From Halobacterium sp. CBA1132 (GTDB lineage Archaea > Halobacteriota > Halobacteria > Halobacteriales > Halobacteriaceae), in NCBI RefSeq assembly GCF_001485535.1, contig NZ_BCMZ01000002.1, forward strand, positions 218,773 to 282,772: 64,000 nucleotides of DNA. The letters run 5' to 3'. Positions 16,928 through 26,484 of this stretch are shown here, piece after piece. The translations under genes were made by a program, and so were the position numbers. How positions within the stretch are numbered: position 1 is the first letter of the stretch; each line of letters starts with the position of its first letter. The notes beneath the pieces are model-generated. The model ran no database searches. It saw only the letters and a program-made list of their open reading frames with translations, and was not told where the DNA came from.

Positions 16928-17197
16928 AGCAAGACATCAATCACGGCCGACTCTATCCGAATCTCGACGACCTTGTCGACAAAGGCCTCGTCGAGAAGGG
17001 ACAACTCGACAAGCGCACGAACGTGTACACGCTCACACAGCGTGGCCGCCGTGAAATTGCTGCTCGTCGTGACTGGGAATCCCAGTACGTCGACTTCAGC
17101 GAGTAACACCCCCGTTCCCAGCGATCAGGGACAGGTGGATGACACTCGCTCCAGCAACACGGTTCCTTTCGCGTGGTAGTCGTTCTATAGACGGGGA

Positions 17198-17758
17198 TTA
17201 CTCAAGCAAGCCGAGTTCGGTGAGTCGGTCTTTGACGTGTGCCAGCGCGTGCTGGGCGTCCTCAGATTCATTTGCGCCAGTAATCACGAGTTTCCCACTG
17301 CCAAACAAGAGAACGACGACATCGGGTTCATCGAGTCGATAAACGAGGCCGGGGAACTGTTCGGGCTCGTACTCGATTTGCTCTAGGCCGAGCCCGATTG
17401 CGATTGCATTCAGGTTTAGCGATTGCCCAAGATTGGCACTGGAAACGATATTCTGCACCTCAATTTTGGGATCATCCACGACATCGATGCCTAACTCGCG
17501 CAAGTCCTCAAAGACGATTTCGAGAGCCGCATGGACGTCATCAACGCTATTCGCGCCGGTACAGACCACCTTTCCTGAATGGAAAATGAGTGTGGCCGAC
17601 TTCGGTTCGTCGAGACGGTAGACAACCCCAGGGAAGTCGTCGGGATTGTACTCTGCTCCCGGAAGGTCTGTTGCGAGTTGCTCAAGCGCGAGTTCTTGAC
17701 CGATATCACTGGATGCAACCACGTTTTCGATTTGAATTGTGTCCGTTACAGCGCTCAT
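17198..17758 (-). CDS. tbp: TATA-box-binding protein (TBP)
   Basis: A 186-residue archaeal TBP made of two imperfect repeats: IQIENVVASSDIGQELALEQ ... FPGVVYRLDEPKSATLIFHS, GKVVCTGANS and IEVQNIVSSANLGQSLNLNA ... FPGLVYRLDEPDVVVLLFGS, GKLVITGANE. All the DNA-facing phrases (NVVASSD, GVVYRLDEP, SGKVVCTGA) are present. It ends in ELGLLE, acidic as in haloarchaea. Haloarchaea often carry several TBPs, some on plasmids, that pair with different TFBs. The neighbouring small zinc-ribbon gene is divergent. No TFB gene is nearby. Confidence 0.95.
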   Translation of the reverse strand: MSAVTDTIQIENVVASSDIGQELALEQLATDLPGAEYNPDDFPGVVYRLDEPKSATLIFHSGKVVCTGANSVDDVHAALEIVFEDLRELGIDVVDDPKIEVQNIVSSANLGQSLNLNAIAIGLGLEQIEYEPEQFPGLVYRLDEPDVVVLLFGSGKLVITGANESEDAQHALAHVKDRLTELGLLE

Positions 17759-17841
17759 ACGAAGTATTCGGTGAACGCCGCACTTAAAGTCCGGCGGGTG
17801 GATATTGTTCCTCTAATCGTTTCGACATCGTCAGAAAGCCT

Positions 17842-18015
17842 ATGGAAGATGAGGTGGCTGCTACATGTATGCCGGAGTGCCAGAACTGTGGCAGCCACGT
17901 CACGGATGTCTACGTGCGCGTATTTACGCCGGACACAGTCGAAGACCCCCGCGTGTGTCCGAACTGCGAGGACATGACTCGGGACCGGAACGGCGTCCGC
18001 GAGACACGGACGTAA
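17842..18015 (+). CDS. Small zinc-ribbon protein (DUF7563-like)
   Basis: A 57-residue protein, or 48 residues from the internal Met at 17869. It reads MPECQNCGSHVTDVYVRVFT, PDTVEDPRVCPNCEDMTRDR and contains two knuckles, C-x2-C (CQNCG) and C-x2-C (CPNCE), making one zinc ribbon. Haloarchaeal genomes have many of these single-ribbon proteins; they are thought to be regulators or RNA/DNA-binding adaptors. It lies 83 bases from the divergent tbp start and about 170 bases before the Bat-like gene. Confidence 0.75.
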   Translation: MEDEVAATCMPECQNCGSHVTDVYVRVFTPDTVEDPRVCPNCEDMTRDRNGVRETRT

Positions 18016-18188
18016 CGCAAACTATCCTGGGTCGGGGACCTCTCGATCGCCTTTTGATCTACAACGATGAGGGGGACGTAGAGTTGAATAATAAACAACG
18101 AGCGTTTTCCATCTACAGTAAGTAATTGATAATACTACCCCCCCGCGTATGGAATTGCGTTCTGCGATCGGGGCCGAGTGTTCCACAT

Positions 18189-21062
18189 ATGAACCCAAAA
18201 TCACGGAGTATTCTCGATACGTCTGTAATCGTCGCTGTTGGCGACACAGAGTGGCTAACGGCCTACGTTGATGCGCTCCAAGAACAGTCTGACGCGACTA
18301 TTCATCGGGTCTCGACACCAGCAGCAGTCCACGAGATGCTGCAACCGACGACGATTGATTGCGTCATTACTGACTACAGCCTTCCCGAAACGACGGGGAT
18401 CGACCTCGTTCGCAGCATCCGGGAGACAACAGTCACACTCCCGATTATTCTGGGGACGGCCGAAGGCAGCGAAACAATCGCTAGTACAGCGATTGAAGCC
18501 GGCGTTACCGACTATATCGCTGTCACCGACCCACTAGACGAGACCGTTACTGATGCCTTACAGCGAACCGAGCAGGCGCTCCGGGACGCCCAACGGGCGA
18601 GGACACAGCGCGAACGGGCACGACAGTTCGACGCGACATTTCACGACACTCGATCCGCAACGTGGGTGCTTGACCCTGCTGGCGCGCTCACGCGCGTCAA
18701 CCAAACCGCCCGCGACATGATCGATGTGGACGCCGACGCCGTGGTTGGCGATTCCTTCTGGACGCTGCCGTGGTGGCTTGACGAGGGCCAAACGAGCGCT
18801 GACATTCGTCGCCTTGTTGAGTCAGCAAAACGCGGTGAGTTCGGGCACGCTGTCATCACCCAGAATGGCGTGACTGGTGAGCGAGTGTTGGAACTCTCCG
18901 TCCAGCCGGTTACTGATGAACGCGGCGACCTCGTTTCAATCGTCGTCGATAGCGTCGATATCACCGACCGTGTCGACCTCGAACGGGAACTCCGTCAGTC
19001 CGAGGAACTCCACCGCGTGACGCTCAACAATATGACCGACACCGTCCTCATGACCGACGAGGACGGCGAGTACACGTACGTCTGCCCGAACGTCCACTTC
19101 ATCTTCGGGTACACCGCCGAGGAAATCCGGGAACTAGGAACGATTGAGGCCCTGCTCGGCGACGACTTATTCGACCGCGCGGATCTCGCCGACGACGGCG
19201 TCCTGAAGAACATCGAGACCACGGCCACGGACAAAGCCGGTCGCGAACACACGTTGCTGGTGAACGTTCGCGAAGTCTCAATTCAGGATGGCACGCTGCT
19301 GTACAGCTGTCGTGATATCACGAAGCGCAAGCAGCGCGAACGCGCCCTCGCAACCCTCCAGGAGACCGCGCGGGACTTCCTGTACGCCGAAACACACCAC
19401 GAAATTGCCCACCACGTCGTCGACGATACACCCGACGTTCTCGATCTCGATGCGAGCGCCGTCTACCTCTTCGATGCAGACGACAACCACCTCCAGCCGA
19501 CGGCGTACTCACAGGCGATGCGGGACGCCCATGGCCCTCTTCCGGATGTTCATGCGGACGGCAACGATCTCACCAGTCACAGCTTCGTCGAGAACGAACC
19601 CCGGTTTTTCGACGATATCCACGACGCGGACCGCCTCACTAATCCCGCGACTGACCTCCGGAGTGTCGCGTACATTCCACTCGGGAACCACGGCGTGTTC
19701 GTCGCTGGGTCAACCGATGTCGGTGCCTTCGACGATGTGACGCGGGAACTTGCGGACCTTCTGGCGGCGACCGCAGAGGCAGCATTGGACCGCGTCGACC
19801 GTGAGTCACAGCTTCGTGAGCAGGACCGTGAACTCCAGCAACAGAACGACCAGCTCACGACACTCAATCAGATTAACGAGACGATCCGTGAGATTGACCA
19901 GGCACTAGTGCAATCCGAGACCCGCGAGGAAATCGACCACACAGTCTGTGAACGACTCACTGCTGACGGTCGCTTCCAGTTCGCCTGGATCGGGACTCTC
20001 GATAGTACATCGGAGGCCGTGACGCCCCAGGCGTGGGCTGGGACCGACCACGGCTATCTCGATACGCAGTCGTTCCCGGTCGCCGCTGACGGCGTTGAAC
20101 CGGCGGGTCGGACGGCGGCGACTGGCGAGGTGACGCATGTTTCGAACGTCGCGGCTGATCTTCGGGCGGCCTCATGGCGGAAGGACGCGATTTCACGCGA
20201 TCTGCTGTCCGTGTTGAGTATTCCGCTCGTTTACAACAATCTCTCGTATGGCGTTCTGACGGTGTACGCGGAGACCCCGGACGCCTTCGATGAAACGATT
20301 CAGACCGTGCTTGCGGAGCTTGGTGAGACGATCGCTTCCGCAATTAGTGCGAGCGAACGCAAGCGCGCGTTGCTCACCACGTCGATGACTCGCGTTGAGT
20401 ACACGGTTACTGATCCGTCGTTCGTGCTCGCGCAACTGGCACAGACCGCGGATTGCACGATTACGTACGAAGGTGGTGTTCAGCAGACTGCCAGTGGGAA
20501 CTACGTGTTCGTCACGGTCGAGGACGCGCCGCTTGATGCGGTCGTCGACGTGGCAACTGATCTCCGCGTGATTGAGGACGTCCAGCGGATTCGTGGTGGT
20601 GAGACTGGGGGCGTGTTGCGGCTCCGGTTGGCGGAGCCGTTCCTGGCGACGGAGCTGGCCGACCACGGTGCCGTTCTGCAGAGTGCAACGGCATCGCAGG
20701 CGGATACGAAACTCGTGATCGATGTTCCCGGGAGCGTTGAGGCGAGGAACGTCACGCAGTTTGTCACCCAGCGTTTCGCTGACGTTGAGCTTACGTCGAA
20801 GCAGGTGCGCGAGCAGGCGTCCGAACACGGATTTTACGCGTCAGTGCTGGATAGCCTGACTGACAGGCAACTGGAGGTCTTGGAGACGGCGTACTACAGT
20901 GGGTTCTTCGAATCGCCGCGGACGGTGACTGGTGAAGCCGTCGCGGAGTCACTTGACATCTCCCCGCAGGCGTTCTACCAGCATATTCGAACCGTGCAGC
21001 GGAAACTCTTCGCGGCGCTGATCGACGACCACGCTCCGGTCGTCACTCGACGCGCGGACTGA
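18189..21062 (+). CDS. Bat-like sensor/regulator: receiver, PAS, GAF and HTH_10 domains
   Basis: A 957-residue soluble protein starting at MNPKSRSILDTSVIV. Domain order as read: receiver-like domain (about 1-130, TIDCVITDYSLPETTGIDLV), a PAS domain (about 150-270, FHDTRSATWVLDPAGALTRV), a second PAS (about 275-395, YTYVCPNVHFIFGYTAEEIR), a GAF (about 400-540), a coiled stretch (RESQLREQDRELQQQNDQLT), a second GAF (about 575-715), a Bat-type linker, and the C-terminal HTH_10 (LTDRQLEVLETAYYSGFFES ... YQHIRTVQRKLF). This is the layout of bacterio-opsin activator proteins, which sense redox or light and regulate transcription. No opsin gene is in the window, so its targets are unknown. Confidence 0.85.
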   Translation: MNPKSRSILDTSVIVAVGDTEWLTAYVDALQEQSDATIHRVSTPAAVHEMLQPTTIDCVITDYSLPETTGIDLVRSIRETTVTLPIILGTAEGSETIASTAIEAGVTDYIAVTDPLDETVTDALQRTEQALRDAQRARTQRERARQFDATFHDTRSATWVLDPAGALTRVNQTARDMIDVDADAVVGDSFWTLPWWLDEGQTSADIRRLVESAKRGEFGHAVITQNGVTGERVLELSVQPVTDERGDLVSIVVDSVDITDRVDLERELRQSEELHRVTLNNMTDTVLMTDEDGEYTYVCPNVHFIFGYTAEEIRELGTIEALLGDDLFDRADLADDGVLKNIETTATDKAGREHTLLVNVREVSIQDGTLLYSCRDITKRKQRERALATLQETARDFLYAETHHEIAHHVVDDTPDVLDLDASAVYLFDADDNHLQPTAYSQAMRDAHGPLPDVHADGNDLTSHSFVENEPRFFDDIHDADRLTNPATDLRSVAYIPLGNHGVFVAGSTDVGAFDDVTRELADLLAATAEAALDRVDRESQLREQDRELQQQNDQLTTLNQINETIREIDQALVQSETREEIDHTVCERLTADGRFQFAWIGTLDSTSEAVTPQAWAGTDHGYLDTQSFPVAADGVEPAGRTAATGEVTHVSNVAADLRAASWRKDAISRDLLSVLSIPLVYNNLSYGVLTVYAETPDAFDETIQTVLAELGETIASAISASERKRALLTTSMTRVEYTVTDPSFVLAQLAQTADCTITYEGGVQQTASGNYVFVTVEDAPLDAVVDVATDLRVIEDVQRIRGGETGGVLRLRLAEPFLATELADHGAVLQSATASQADTKLVIDVPGSVEARNVTQFVTQRFADVELTSKQVREQASEHGFYASVLDSLTDRQLEVLETAYYSGFFESPRTVTGEAVAESLDISPQAFYQHIRTVQRKLFAALIDDHAPVVTRRAD

Positions 21063-21257
21063 TCACTCTCGAAGCGGACGCTAACAGCGTAATCGCCCGA
21101 TAGTGGTCCCCTCAGCGCCCCGATTTCGCGGATGCTTGAATAGTAAACCACGCTGGCTGGCGTGTGGTTCGGTGCTCAACTACCGAATATTCCCTTATAC
21201 ACTCATTATTCATATGTAGAGCATCCCGCACAGCACTGTCGGGACACTCACCTAACC

Positions 21258-21401
21258 ATGAGGGACGTCAACCAGAATTCAACCGAGGAATCACCGTACG
21301 AATGCTTCGAGTGCGGGAACGTCGTGCTTGCGGAGGACAACCCTGGCCAGTGCCCCGACTGCGCTGGCGATATGCGAAACCGACGCACACCCATCGAATA
21401 A
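21258..21401 (+). CDS. Rubrerythrin-like zinc-ribbon protein
   Basis: A 47-residue protein, [20 protein letters not shown] then [20 protein letters not shown]. Two C-x2-C knuckles (CFECG and CPDCA) form a rubredoxin/rubrerythrin-like ribbon that binds iron or zinc. Its stop TAA overlaps the ATG of the glutamate dehydrogenase gene (21399-21403), so the two are coupled. Such small ribbons often precede haloarchaeal metabolic genes; a role in redox control of the enzyme is conceivable but not shown. Confidence 0.75.
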   Translation: MRDVNQNSTEESPYECFECGNVVLAEDNPGQCPDCAGDMRNRRTPIE

Positions 21402-22699
21402 TGGCCTCAACACAAACCCAGCACGACGACAACGAGACGGCCGAAGAGCCGAGTGAACCGGAGTCGGCGCTGCAGACCGCACGTCGCCAACTCCAGCACG
21501 CCGCTGACCACCTCGATATCGACCCGAGCATCGTCGAGCGACTCAAACACCCCAAGAAAGTCCAGGAAGTCACCGTTCCAATCGAACGCGAGAACGGCGA
21601 CGTAGAGGTCTACACTGGGTATCGTGCGCAACACGACAGCGTCCGCGGCCCGTTCAAGGGCGGCCTCCGCTATCACCCCGAGGTCACCCGCGAGGAATGC
21701 GTCGGCCTCGGCATGTGGATGACGTGGAAATGCGCCGTGATGGACATCCCCTTCGGCGGCGCGAAAGGCGGTATCGCCGTCAACCCGAAAGACCTCAGCG
21801 ACGACGAGAAAGAACAGCTGACACGCCGCTTCACCGACGAAATCCGCTCGGTCATCGGGCCAACCACGGACATCCCCGCACCCGACATGGGGACGGACCC
21901 GCAAACGATGGCGTGGCTGATGGACGCCTACTCGATGCAGGAAGGCGAAACAATCCCGGGCGTCGTCACCGGCAAACCACCGATCGTCGGCGGGAGCAAA
22001 GGCCGTGATGCAGCACCCGGCCGGAGCGTCGCAATCATCACCCGCGAAGCGATCGACTACTACGACAAAGACATCAAAGAAACCTCGATTGCCGTCCAGG
22101 GCTTCGGGAGCGTCGGCTCGAACGCCGCGAAACTACTCGACAGCTGGGGCGCAAACGTCGTCGCCGTCAGCGACGTCAACGGCGGCATCTACGACGCAAA
22201 CGGCCTCGATACACACGCAATCCCCTCCCACCACGAGGAGCCAGAAGCCGTGATGACTCACGAGGCACCAGAAACGGTGACCAACGACGAATTACTGGAA
22301 TTGGACGTCGACGTGGTGATTCCAGCGGCAATCGGGAACGTCCTGACGGACGCGAACGCCGACGATGTTGCTGCCGACATCATCATCGAGGGCGCTAATG
22401 GGCCGACGACGACCGCCGCGAGCGCGATCTTCGCCGACCGAGACATCCCGGTCATTCCAGATATTCTGGCTAACGCTGGCGGTGTGACGGTGAGTTACTT
22501 CGAGTGGCTCCAAGACATCAATCGCCGCGCGTGGTCGCTCGAACGCGTCAACGATGAACTGGAAACAGAGATGCTGGCAGCCTGGCAGGATGTCCAAACA
22601 GAATTCGAGACACGCGACGTCACGTGGCGCGACGCAGCGTATATCGTCGCGCTCTCACGGATTGCGGAAGCCCACGAAACGCGCGGCCTTTGGCCCTAA
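21401..22699 (+). CDS. gdh: Glutamate dehydrogenase
   Basis: A 432-residue enzyme interconverting glutamate with 2-oxoglutarate and ammonium. The N-terminal catalytic domain has [40 protein letters not shown] with the active-site Lys residues, and [14 protein letters not shown]. The dinucleotide domain has the glycine motif [16 protein letters not shown], and the family phrases EGANGPTT and [17 protein letters not shown] follow. The length matches the haloarchaeal GdhA/GdhB group. The start overlaps the stop of the zinc-ribbon gene. The organism is likely to have other gdh paralogs. Confidence 0.92.
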   Translation: MASTQTQHDDNETAEEPSEPESALQTARRQLQHAADHLDIDPSIVERLKHPKKVQEVTVPIERENGDVEVYTGYRAQHDSVRGPFKGGLRYHPEVTREECVGLGMWMTWKCAVMDIPFGGAKGGIAVNPKDLSDDEKEQLTRRFTDEIRSVIGPTTDIPAPDMGTDPQTMAWLMDAYSMQEGETIPGVVTGKPPIVGGSKGRDAAPGRSVAIITREAIDYYDKDIKETSIAVQGFGSVGSNAAKLLDSWGANVVAVSDVNGGIYDANGLDTHAIPSHHEEPEAVMTHEAPETVTNDELLELDVDVVIPAAIGNVLTDANADDVAADIIIEGANGPTTTAASAIFADRDIPVIPDILANAGGVTVSYFEWLQDINRRAWSLERVNDELETEMLAAWQDVQTEFETRDVTWRDAAYIVALSRIAEAHETRGLWP

Positions 22700-22716
22700 C
22701 TCGCCTGAGTATTCAA

Positions 22717-23382
22717 TTATTCCCGGAGCAGTTCTAATCGTTGTACGGTCGGGAGATGCCAATCGTACGTGACCGCGACTAACCGCATTCCGACAGTCAC
22801 GACTGCACACGCGCCGGCAGCCGTACTGCCACTCGCGCCGACCACGCCGGTCAACCAATATGCCGCGCCACCCAGAACGGCGCAACTCGCGTAGAAGTCT
22901 TCGAAGAGGATGAACGGCGCTCTATCAAGCAGTATATCAGCGAATGCTCCGCCGCCGACAGCGTTGATCATTGAAATTGCAACGACACCAAACGCCGAGA
23001 CACCTGTATCAGTCGCGACGATAGCACCCGTCGTCGCGAAGGCAGCGAGGCCGATCGCGTCTGCGACGAGCGTAACTGGATGAGTGTCCGGTGACTCTAA
23101 GACGACGCTCAGAACCATTGCTAACCCGACGCCGAGGAGCCCCAGTACGATTTCGATTGGAGACTGAAGAACTAACGGCACTCGTGTGACGAGAAGGTCG
23201 CGGGTTGCACCACCGACAAACGCCATCGCTAACCCCACAATAGCAATCCCGAACACGTCGAACTCCTCGCGAATCGCCTTCGAAGATCCGACGAGGGCGA
23301 ACGCCACCAGCCCGATTGTGTTCATCACCGCGAACGGATCGCCGAAGAGAATTGAAATAATGCCCTGGCTCACTGCGCCCAC
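22717..23382 (-). CDS. TRIC-type cation channel protein (UPF0126)
   Basis: A 221-residue membrane protein with about seven transmembrane segments. It has two internal UPF0126 repeats: IGLVAFALVGSSKAIREEFD, FVGGATRDLL and IGLAAFATTGAIVATDTG, NAVGGGAFADILL. The GG(A)-xx-R/D motifs in each repeat are the kinked pore helices of prokaryotic TRIC channels, which conduct K+ or Na+. Its 3' end converges on gdh 17 bases away. For a halophile with high internal K+ a potassium role is reasonable, but nothing here tests it. Confidence 0.8.
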   Translation of the reverse strand: MGAVSQGIISILFGDPFAVMNTIGLVAFALVGSSKAIREEFDVFGIAIVGLAMAFVGGATRDLLVTRVPLVLQSPIEIVLGLLGVGLAMVLSVVLESPDTHPVTLVADAIGLAAFATTGAIVATDTGVSAFGVVAISMINAVGGGAFADILLDRAPFILFEDFYASCAVLGGAAYWLTGVVGASGSTAAGACAVVTVGMRLVAVTYDWHLPTVQRLELLRE

Positions 23383-23573
23383 CTATGATAGTGAGTATGT
23401 TGAGTGCGACGTATCAATACACTCCCTGTGGCGAACCTTGCTCAGATACCTCGTCCTCGGTCAGATCACCGTAGCTGACGATGTGAAGGCACCAAGAGGA
23501 CGTGGAGGCGCTGGGCTTGCTGCGCCTGTTGAGAACCGCAACACCTACTCGGTCGCTAGTCCTTATCTTCTAT

Positions 23574-24641
23574 ATGGACCGGCGTCGGTTTCTGAAAACT
23601 GCGGGTGGGCTGGTTGGCGTGGCCGGCGTCTCCGGGTGTCTCCGGCGACTCGGGTTCGAGACGCAGTCCGCGTGGCGCGACCCCCCGCTCGTCGAAGACC
23701 GACCGGATGGTGTCTATCACCCTGCGATTGTTGAGGGGATGGGCATGTACGAAACGACGACCATCGATGGTATCGGGGTCGCGTTGATGCACTCGTTTCC
23801 TCATCGGTTCTGGAGGGTGACCGGGACGAACAAAACAAAAGTCGTTGTCTCGTCGGACGACTCGCTGCATTTGATGGCGAGCGCCTGGGATGCCGAATCC
23901 GGGACAGTGCTCCCGACCGCGGTGTCAGTTGATGTTCGAAACGAGGAGGGTCGCGTCTCTACGACGAACCTGTGGTCGATGCTATCCCCAAATATGGGGT
24001 TCCACTACGGGGATAACGTGGCACTGTCGGGGAGCGGTGAGTATGAGGCGACAGTTCGAATTGCGCCCGTTCAGGCAGCACGGACCAGACCGTTCAAGGG
24101 TCGATTTACGGAGATGCGGACTGCGCAGTTCCAGTTCACCTTCGAGCCGGCGGAAACGTACGACCTCCCGATTCGCCGGCTCAGTAAGAAGGCAGGCACC
24201 CGCGGGACAGTAGACTTGATGCAGATGGACGGCGTGCCAGCTCCAGTCGCGCCACCGAAAGAACAGCTCCCCGGACGGGTACTTGGGGAAGCCTCAGCTG
24301 ACGACGCCTTGTTCTACGTAACTCTCGTTACTGACGAGCAGCGATTTTCGGGGGCGGATAGCCCATATCTTGTTGTCTCTCCGCGTACGCCATATAATCG
24401 AGTTCTCCTGCCGGGGATGTCGCTCTCGATGGCTGTCGAACGCGACGGGCAGACTGTCATGCAAACCGGACTTGATGGTACACTTGATCCCGACCTTGGG
24501 TACTACTACGGGACAACTGTGGATCGCGTTGAGCGCGGTGATACAGTCACGATCAAAATTGAGACCCCGCCGCAACTGTCTCGCCACGATGGCTACGAAA
24601 CCGCATTCATGGATATGTCTGCGGTCCACTTCTCTGTCTGA
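23574..24641 (+). CDS. P19/Tp34-like metal-binding Tat lipoprotein (DUF7350-like)
   Basis: A 355-residue exported protein starting at MDRRRFLKTAGGLVGVAG with a Tat motif and lipobox SGC at about residues 20-22. The first domain (about 40-210; VYHPAIVEGMGMYETTTIDG, IGVALMHSFPHRFWRVTG, SPNMGFHYGDNV) resembles the P19/Tp34 periplasmic iron/copper-binding fold with Met and His ligands. A second, related half follows (ADDALFYVTLVTDEQRFSGA, LDPDLGYYYGTTVD). P19 proteins deliver metal to high-affinity iron uptake. The next genes, convergent, encode a polytopic membrane protein and a small zinc-finger membrane protein, so a metal-handling trio is possible but unproved. Confidence 0.7.
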   Translation: MDRRRFLKTAGGLVGVAGVSGCLRRLGFETQSAWRDPPLVEDRPDGVYHPAIVEGMGMYETTTIDGIGVALMHSFPHRFWRVTGTNKTKVVVSSDDSLHLMASAWDAESGTVLPTAVSVDVRNEEGRVSTTNLWSMLSPNMGFHYGDNVALSGSGEYEATVRIAPVQAARTRPFKGRFTEMRTAQFQFTFEPAETYDLPIRRLSKKAGTRGTVDLMQMDGVPAPVAPPKEQLPGRVLGEASADDALFYVTLVTDEQRFSGADSPYLVVSPRTPYNRVLLPGMSLSMAVERDGQTVMQTGLDGTLDPDLGYYYGTTVDRVERGDTVTIKIETPPQLSRHDGYETAFMDMSAVHFSV

Positions 24642-24657
24642 AGACTACCAACGGGCC

Positions 24658-26166
24658 CTACCCGAGATACGGGGGCGTTGCGCCCGGTAATGACAGCAGC
24701 CAGAGACTGACGATGGTGTACCCTATCATCACGAGGACGAATGGGTACTGGCTTCGGATGGCGGCGAGCCGGCTCGGGAAGAGATCGTATGCGGACGCGT
24801 GCGCCTCCCAGATCGAGAGCAAGTGGCCCGCGAGCACGAACGCGATGCTGAGGGCAGTGAACCAGTTGGGTGGCGCGAGTACGAGCGGATTCGCAGGTGG
24901 TGACAGCGGCGACACCACTGCCATCGTCAGCGCCGGACTCAACGAGACGAGCAGCCCTGCGTAGTGGGCGAGGTGATAGCCAGCCGCGATCGCCAGAAGC
25001 GGAGGAGCCAGCCGTAAGGCGATCGAGCGGCTCGTAACGTAGGTGTCAGTGAACCGGCGAGCAATAGTGCCAGCATACCAGTACGCCGCGAGGAAGACGA
25101 CGTATCCGATAACGAGGAGAGTCGTATAGGCCAGGACAGCGAGCGGCGTGGCTGCCATCACTGCACTTAGCGGCGACTCAACGACGGTTGTGATGGTCTG
25201 TGCGCCGGCTGTCGTCGTGATGAAACCGCTGTACGTGAGCTCCCAGATGAGCGCGATGATGAAGGCGACGTCCGAGGAATCGGTTACGACATCTGATTGC
25301 GCGAGGTCGCTCCCCGGGAGTATAATCTCCACCGACCCGTCACGTAGCTGGATAGGTGCAACGGCACCGTAGAACCTGAAGAGAACCGATATCGGGTCCG
25401 CGTGCTCGAACCAGGCGTCGGAGCCGAAGACGACAGCGCCAGCGATGGTGTACAACGAGTACCCGAGAATAGCCGTTGCGAGCACACGCGGAACAGTACT
25501 AACAGGGAAGATAACCTCAACCCATACGAGCGTGAGGATACCGGCGATGGCCGGCCACCTGCCGAATGAATCTGGGTACTCGTAGAAACCGGTTGGGAGC
25601 ACAGTTGTAATGGCGCGCCAGGGATTCAGAGCGGGCCATGGGTTGCCGACGAGATACGCAACAACGGGGAGGCCGGCGCGAACGCCGACGAATGTGACGA
25701 GGACGGTGAGACTAGCCGATGGCAGCTGTGGCCCGGTGTACCCGAGGAACACCATGAGACAGAGCCCGACCACAGCCAGCGTCTGGCCAAGGACACCAAT
25801 CCACCGCCGAACCGCGGGCATTCTTGGAAGGGACACAGACCGGGAATGGAGCGAGTAGATGAACGCGCGATCAGTGACAAAGCTCGCAAGCAGTGCCGAC
25901 GCGCCAATTGTCGCCCCGCCCGTCGCTAAGTACAGCCATCGCGGGATAGCGAGCGCCTCACGTGGTTGCTTGGAGAGGGTCATCCCGTTCGCAGCGGCGA
26001 CACTATCGGCGAGAACGGTTAAGATCGCTATCCAAGCGAGTACTTGCGCGCCGAAGCGGATGCCGAACGTCGGCATCGCGTTCGACTTGGCGTCTTCCCG
26101 GGGAGTTGCTTTCGCTGTTGATTCGTCTCCAGAGGGGTTCTCGGCGTTAGATGGCGTAGATGGCAT
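24658..26166 (-). CDS. Polytopic membrane protein of unknown function
   Basis: A 502-residue protein with about twelve hydrophobic segments from residue 30 on. The start at ATG 26166 overlaps the stop of the upstream zinc-finger gene by 20 bases and is chosen because longer frames add non-family sequence. Recognisable patches are VGNPWPALNPWRAITTVLPT, YEYPDSFGRWPAIAGILTLV and HLAHYAGLL, the last with histidines that could bind metal or haem. It is translated with the small zinc-finger membrane protein and converges on the P19-like lipoprotein gene, which suggests membrane metal or redox work. I do not recognise a characterised family. Confidence 0.6.
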   Translation of the reverse strand: MPSTPSNAENPSGDESTAKATPREDAKSNAMPTFGIRFGAQVLAWIAILTVLADSVAAANGMTLSKQPREALAIPRWLYLATGGATIGASALLASFVTDRAFIYSLHSRSVSLPRMPAVRRWIGVLGQTLAVVGLCLMVFLGYTGPQLPSASLTVLVTFVGVRAGLPVVAYLVGNPWPALNPWRAITTVLPTGFYEYPDSFGRWPAIAGILTLVWVEVIFPVSTVPRVLATAILGYSLYTIAGAVVFGSDAWFEHADPISVLFRFYGAVAPIQLRDGSVEIILPGSDLAQSDVVTDSSDVAFIIALIWELTYSGFITTTAGAQTITTVVESPLSAVMAATPLAVLAYTTLLVIGYVVFLAAYWYAGTIARRFTDTYVTSRSIALRLAPPLLAIAAGYHLAHYAGLLVSLSPALTMAVVSPLSPPANPLVLAPPNWFTALSIAFVLAGHLLSIWEAHASAYDLFPSRLAAIRSQYPFVLVMIGYTIVSLWLLSLPGATPPYLG

Positions 26167-26413
26167 AGAGGAACAGGAAGACGAAGTATACTGCGACGAT
26201 ACACGCGAGGGCCCGCAGCCGGAACGAGCTGAGGGCGTCGCGTTCGTTCGCTCGCGCATCGTGGAAGGCGGTTCGTTCAGCTTCAGTGAGGTCTGGCCAG
26301 TGATTGAGACCCTTGTGAAGAGTGAGGCGGTCCTCAGTTGGGAACGGCTCATCACAGTACTGGCAGACCTCCGGCGAATCGCCTGGTGGAACGGCTGATT
26401 GGACAGTGGACAT
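26147..26413 (-). CDS. Zinc-finger protein with a C-terminal membrane anchor (DUF7410-like)
   Basis: An 88-residue protein. Residues 15-40 hold a classical C2H2-like finger, CQYCDEPFPTEDRLTLHKGL, then NHWPDLTEAERTAFHDA. The last 25 residues (LACIVAVYFVFLFLYAIYAI) are one transmembrane helix, so the finger faces the cytoplasm. Its stop overlaps the start of the polytopic membrane protein gene, giving a two-gene operon. A membrane-tethered finger next to a polytopic protein suggests an assembly or regulatory subunit. Confidence 0.7.
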   Translation of the reverse strand: MSTVQSAVPPGDSPEVCQYCDEPFPTEDRLTLHKGLNHWPDLTEAERTAFHDARANERDALSSFRLRALACIVAVYFVFLFLYAIYAI

Positions 26414-26484
26414 TCCCTCGATAGATCACGTTGAACTACCGTACAGCCGCTTGAAATGCTTCTGCTTCTCGCCTGGCAGCCTTG

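Larger units (their letters stand above)
16121..17106 (+). pseudogene. PadR-family regulator split by an IS6-type element
   Basis: The 5' part (16121-16230) reads MHDLTGFQRDILYVIAGLDE, PHGLAVKDELEDYYEQ. The 3' part (16928-17106) reads INHGRLYPNLDDLVDKGLVE, KGQLDKRTNVYTLTQRGRRE and ends in YVDFSE. Taking out the element and one copy of the 7-base duplication rejoins the frame exactly as DYYEQDINHGRLYPNL, a 93-residue PadR winged helix. The gene is therefore inactive but otherwise intact and could be restored by precise excision. PadR proteins are small repressors; the former target is unknown, and the adjacent TBP and histone-fold genes are only neighbours. Confidence 0.85.

Noticed and set aside
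18268..20828. Several frames on both strands inside the Bat-like gene
   Set aside because: Shadows of a long gene with strong third-position bias; the receiver/PAS/GAF/HTH order lies in one continuous frame.
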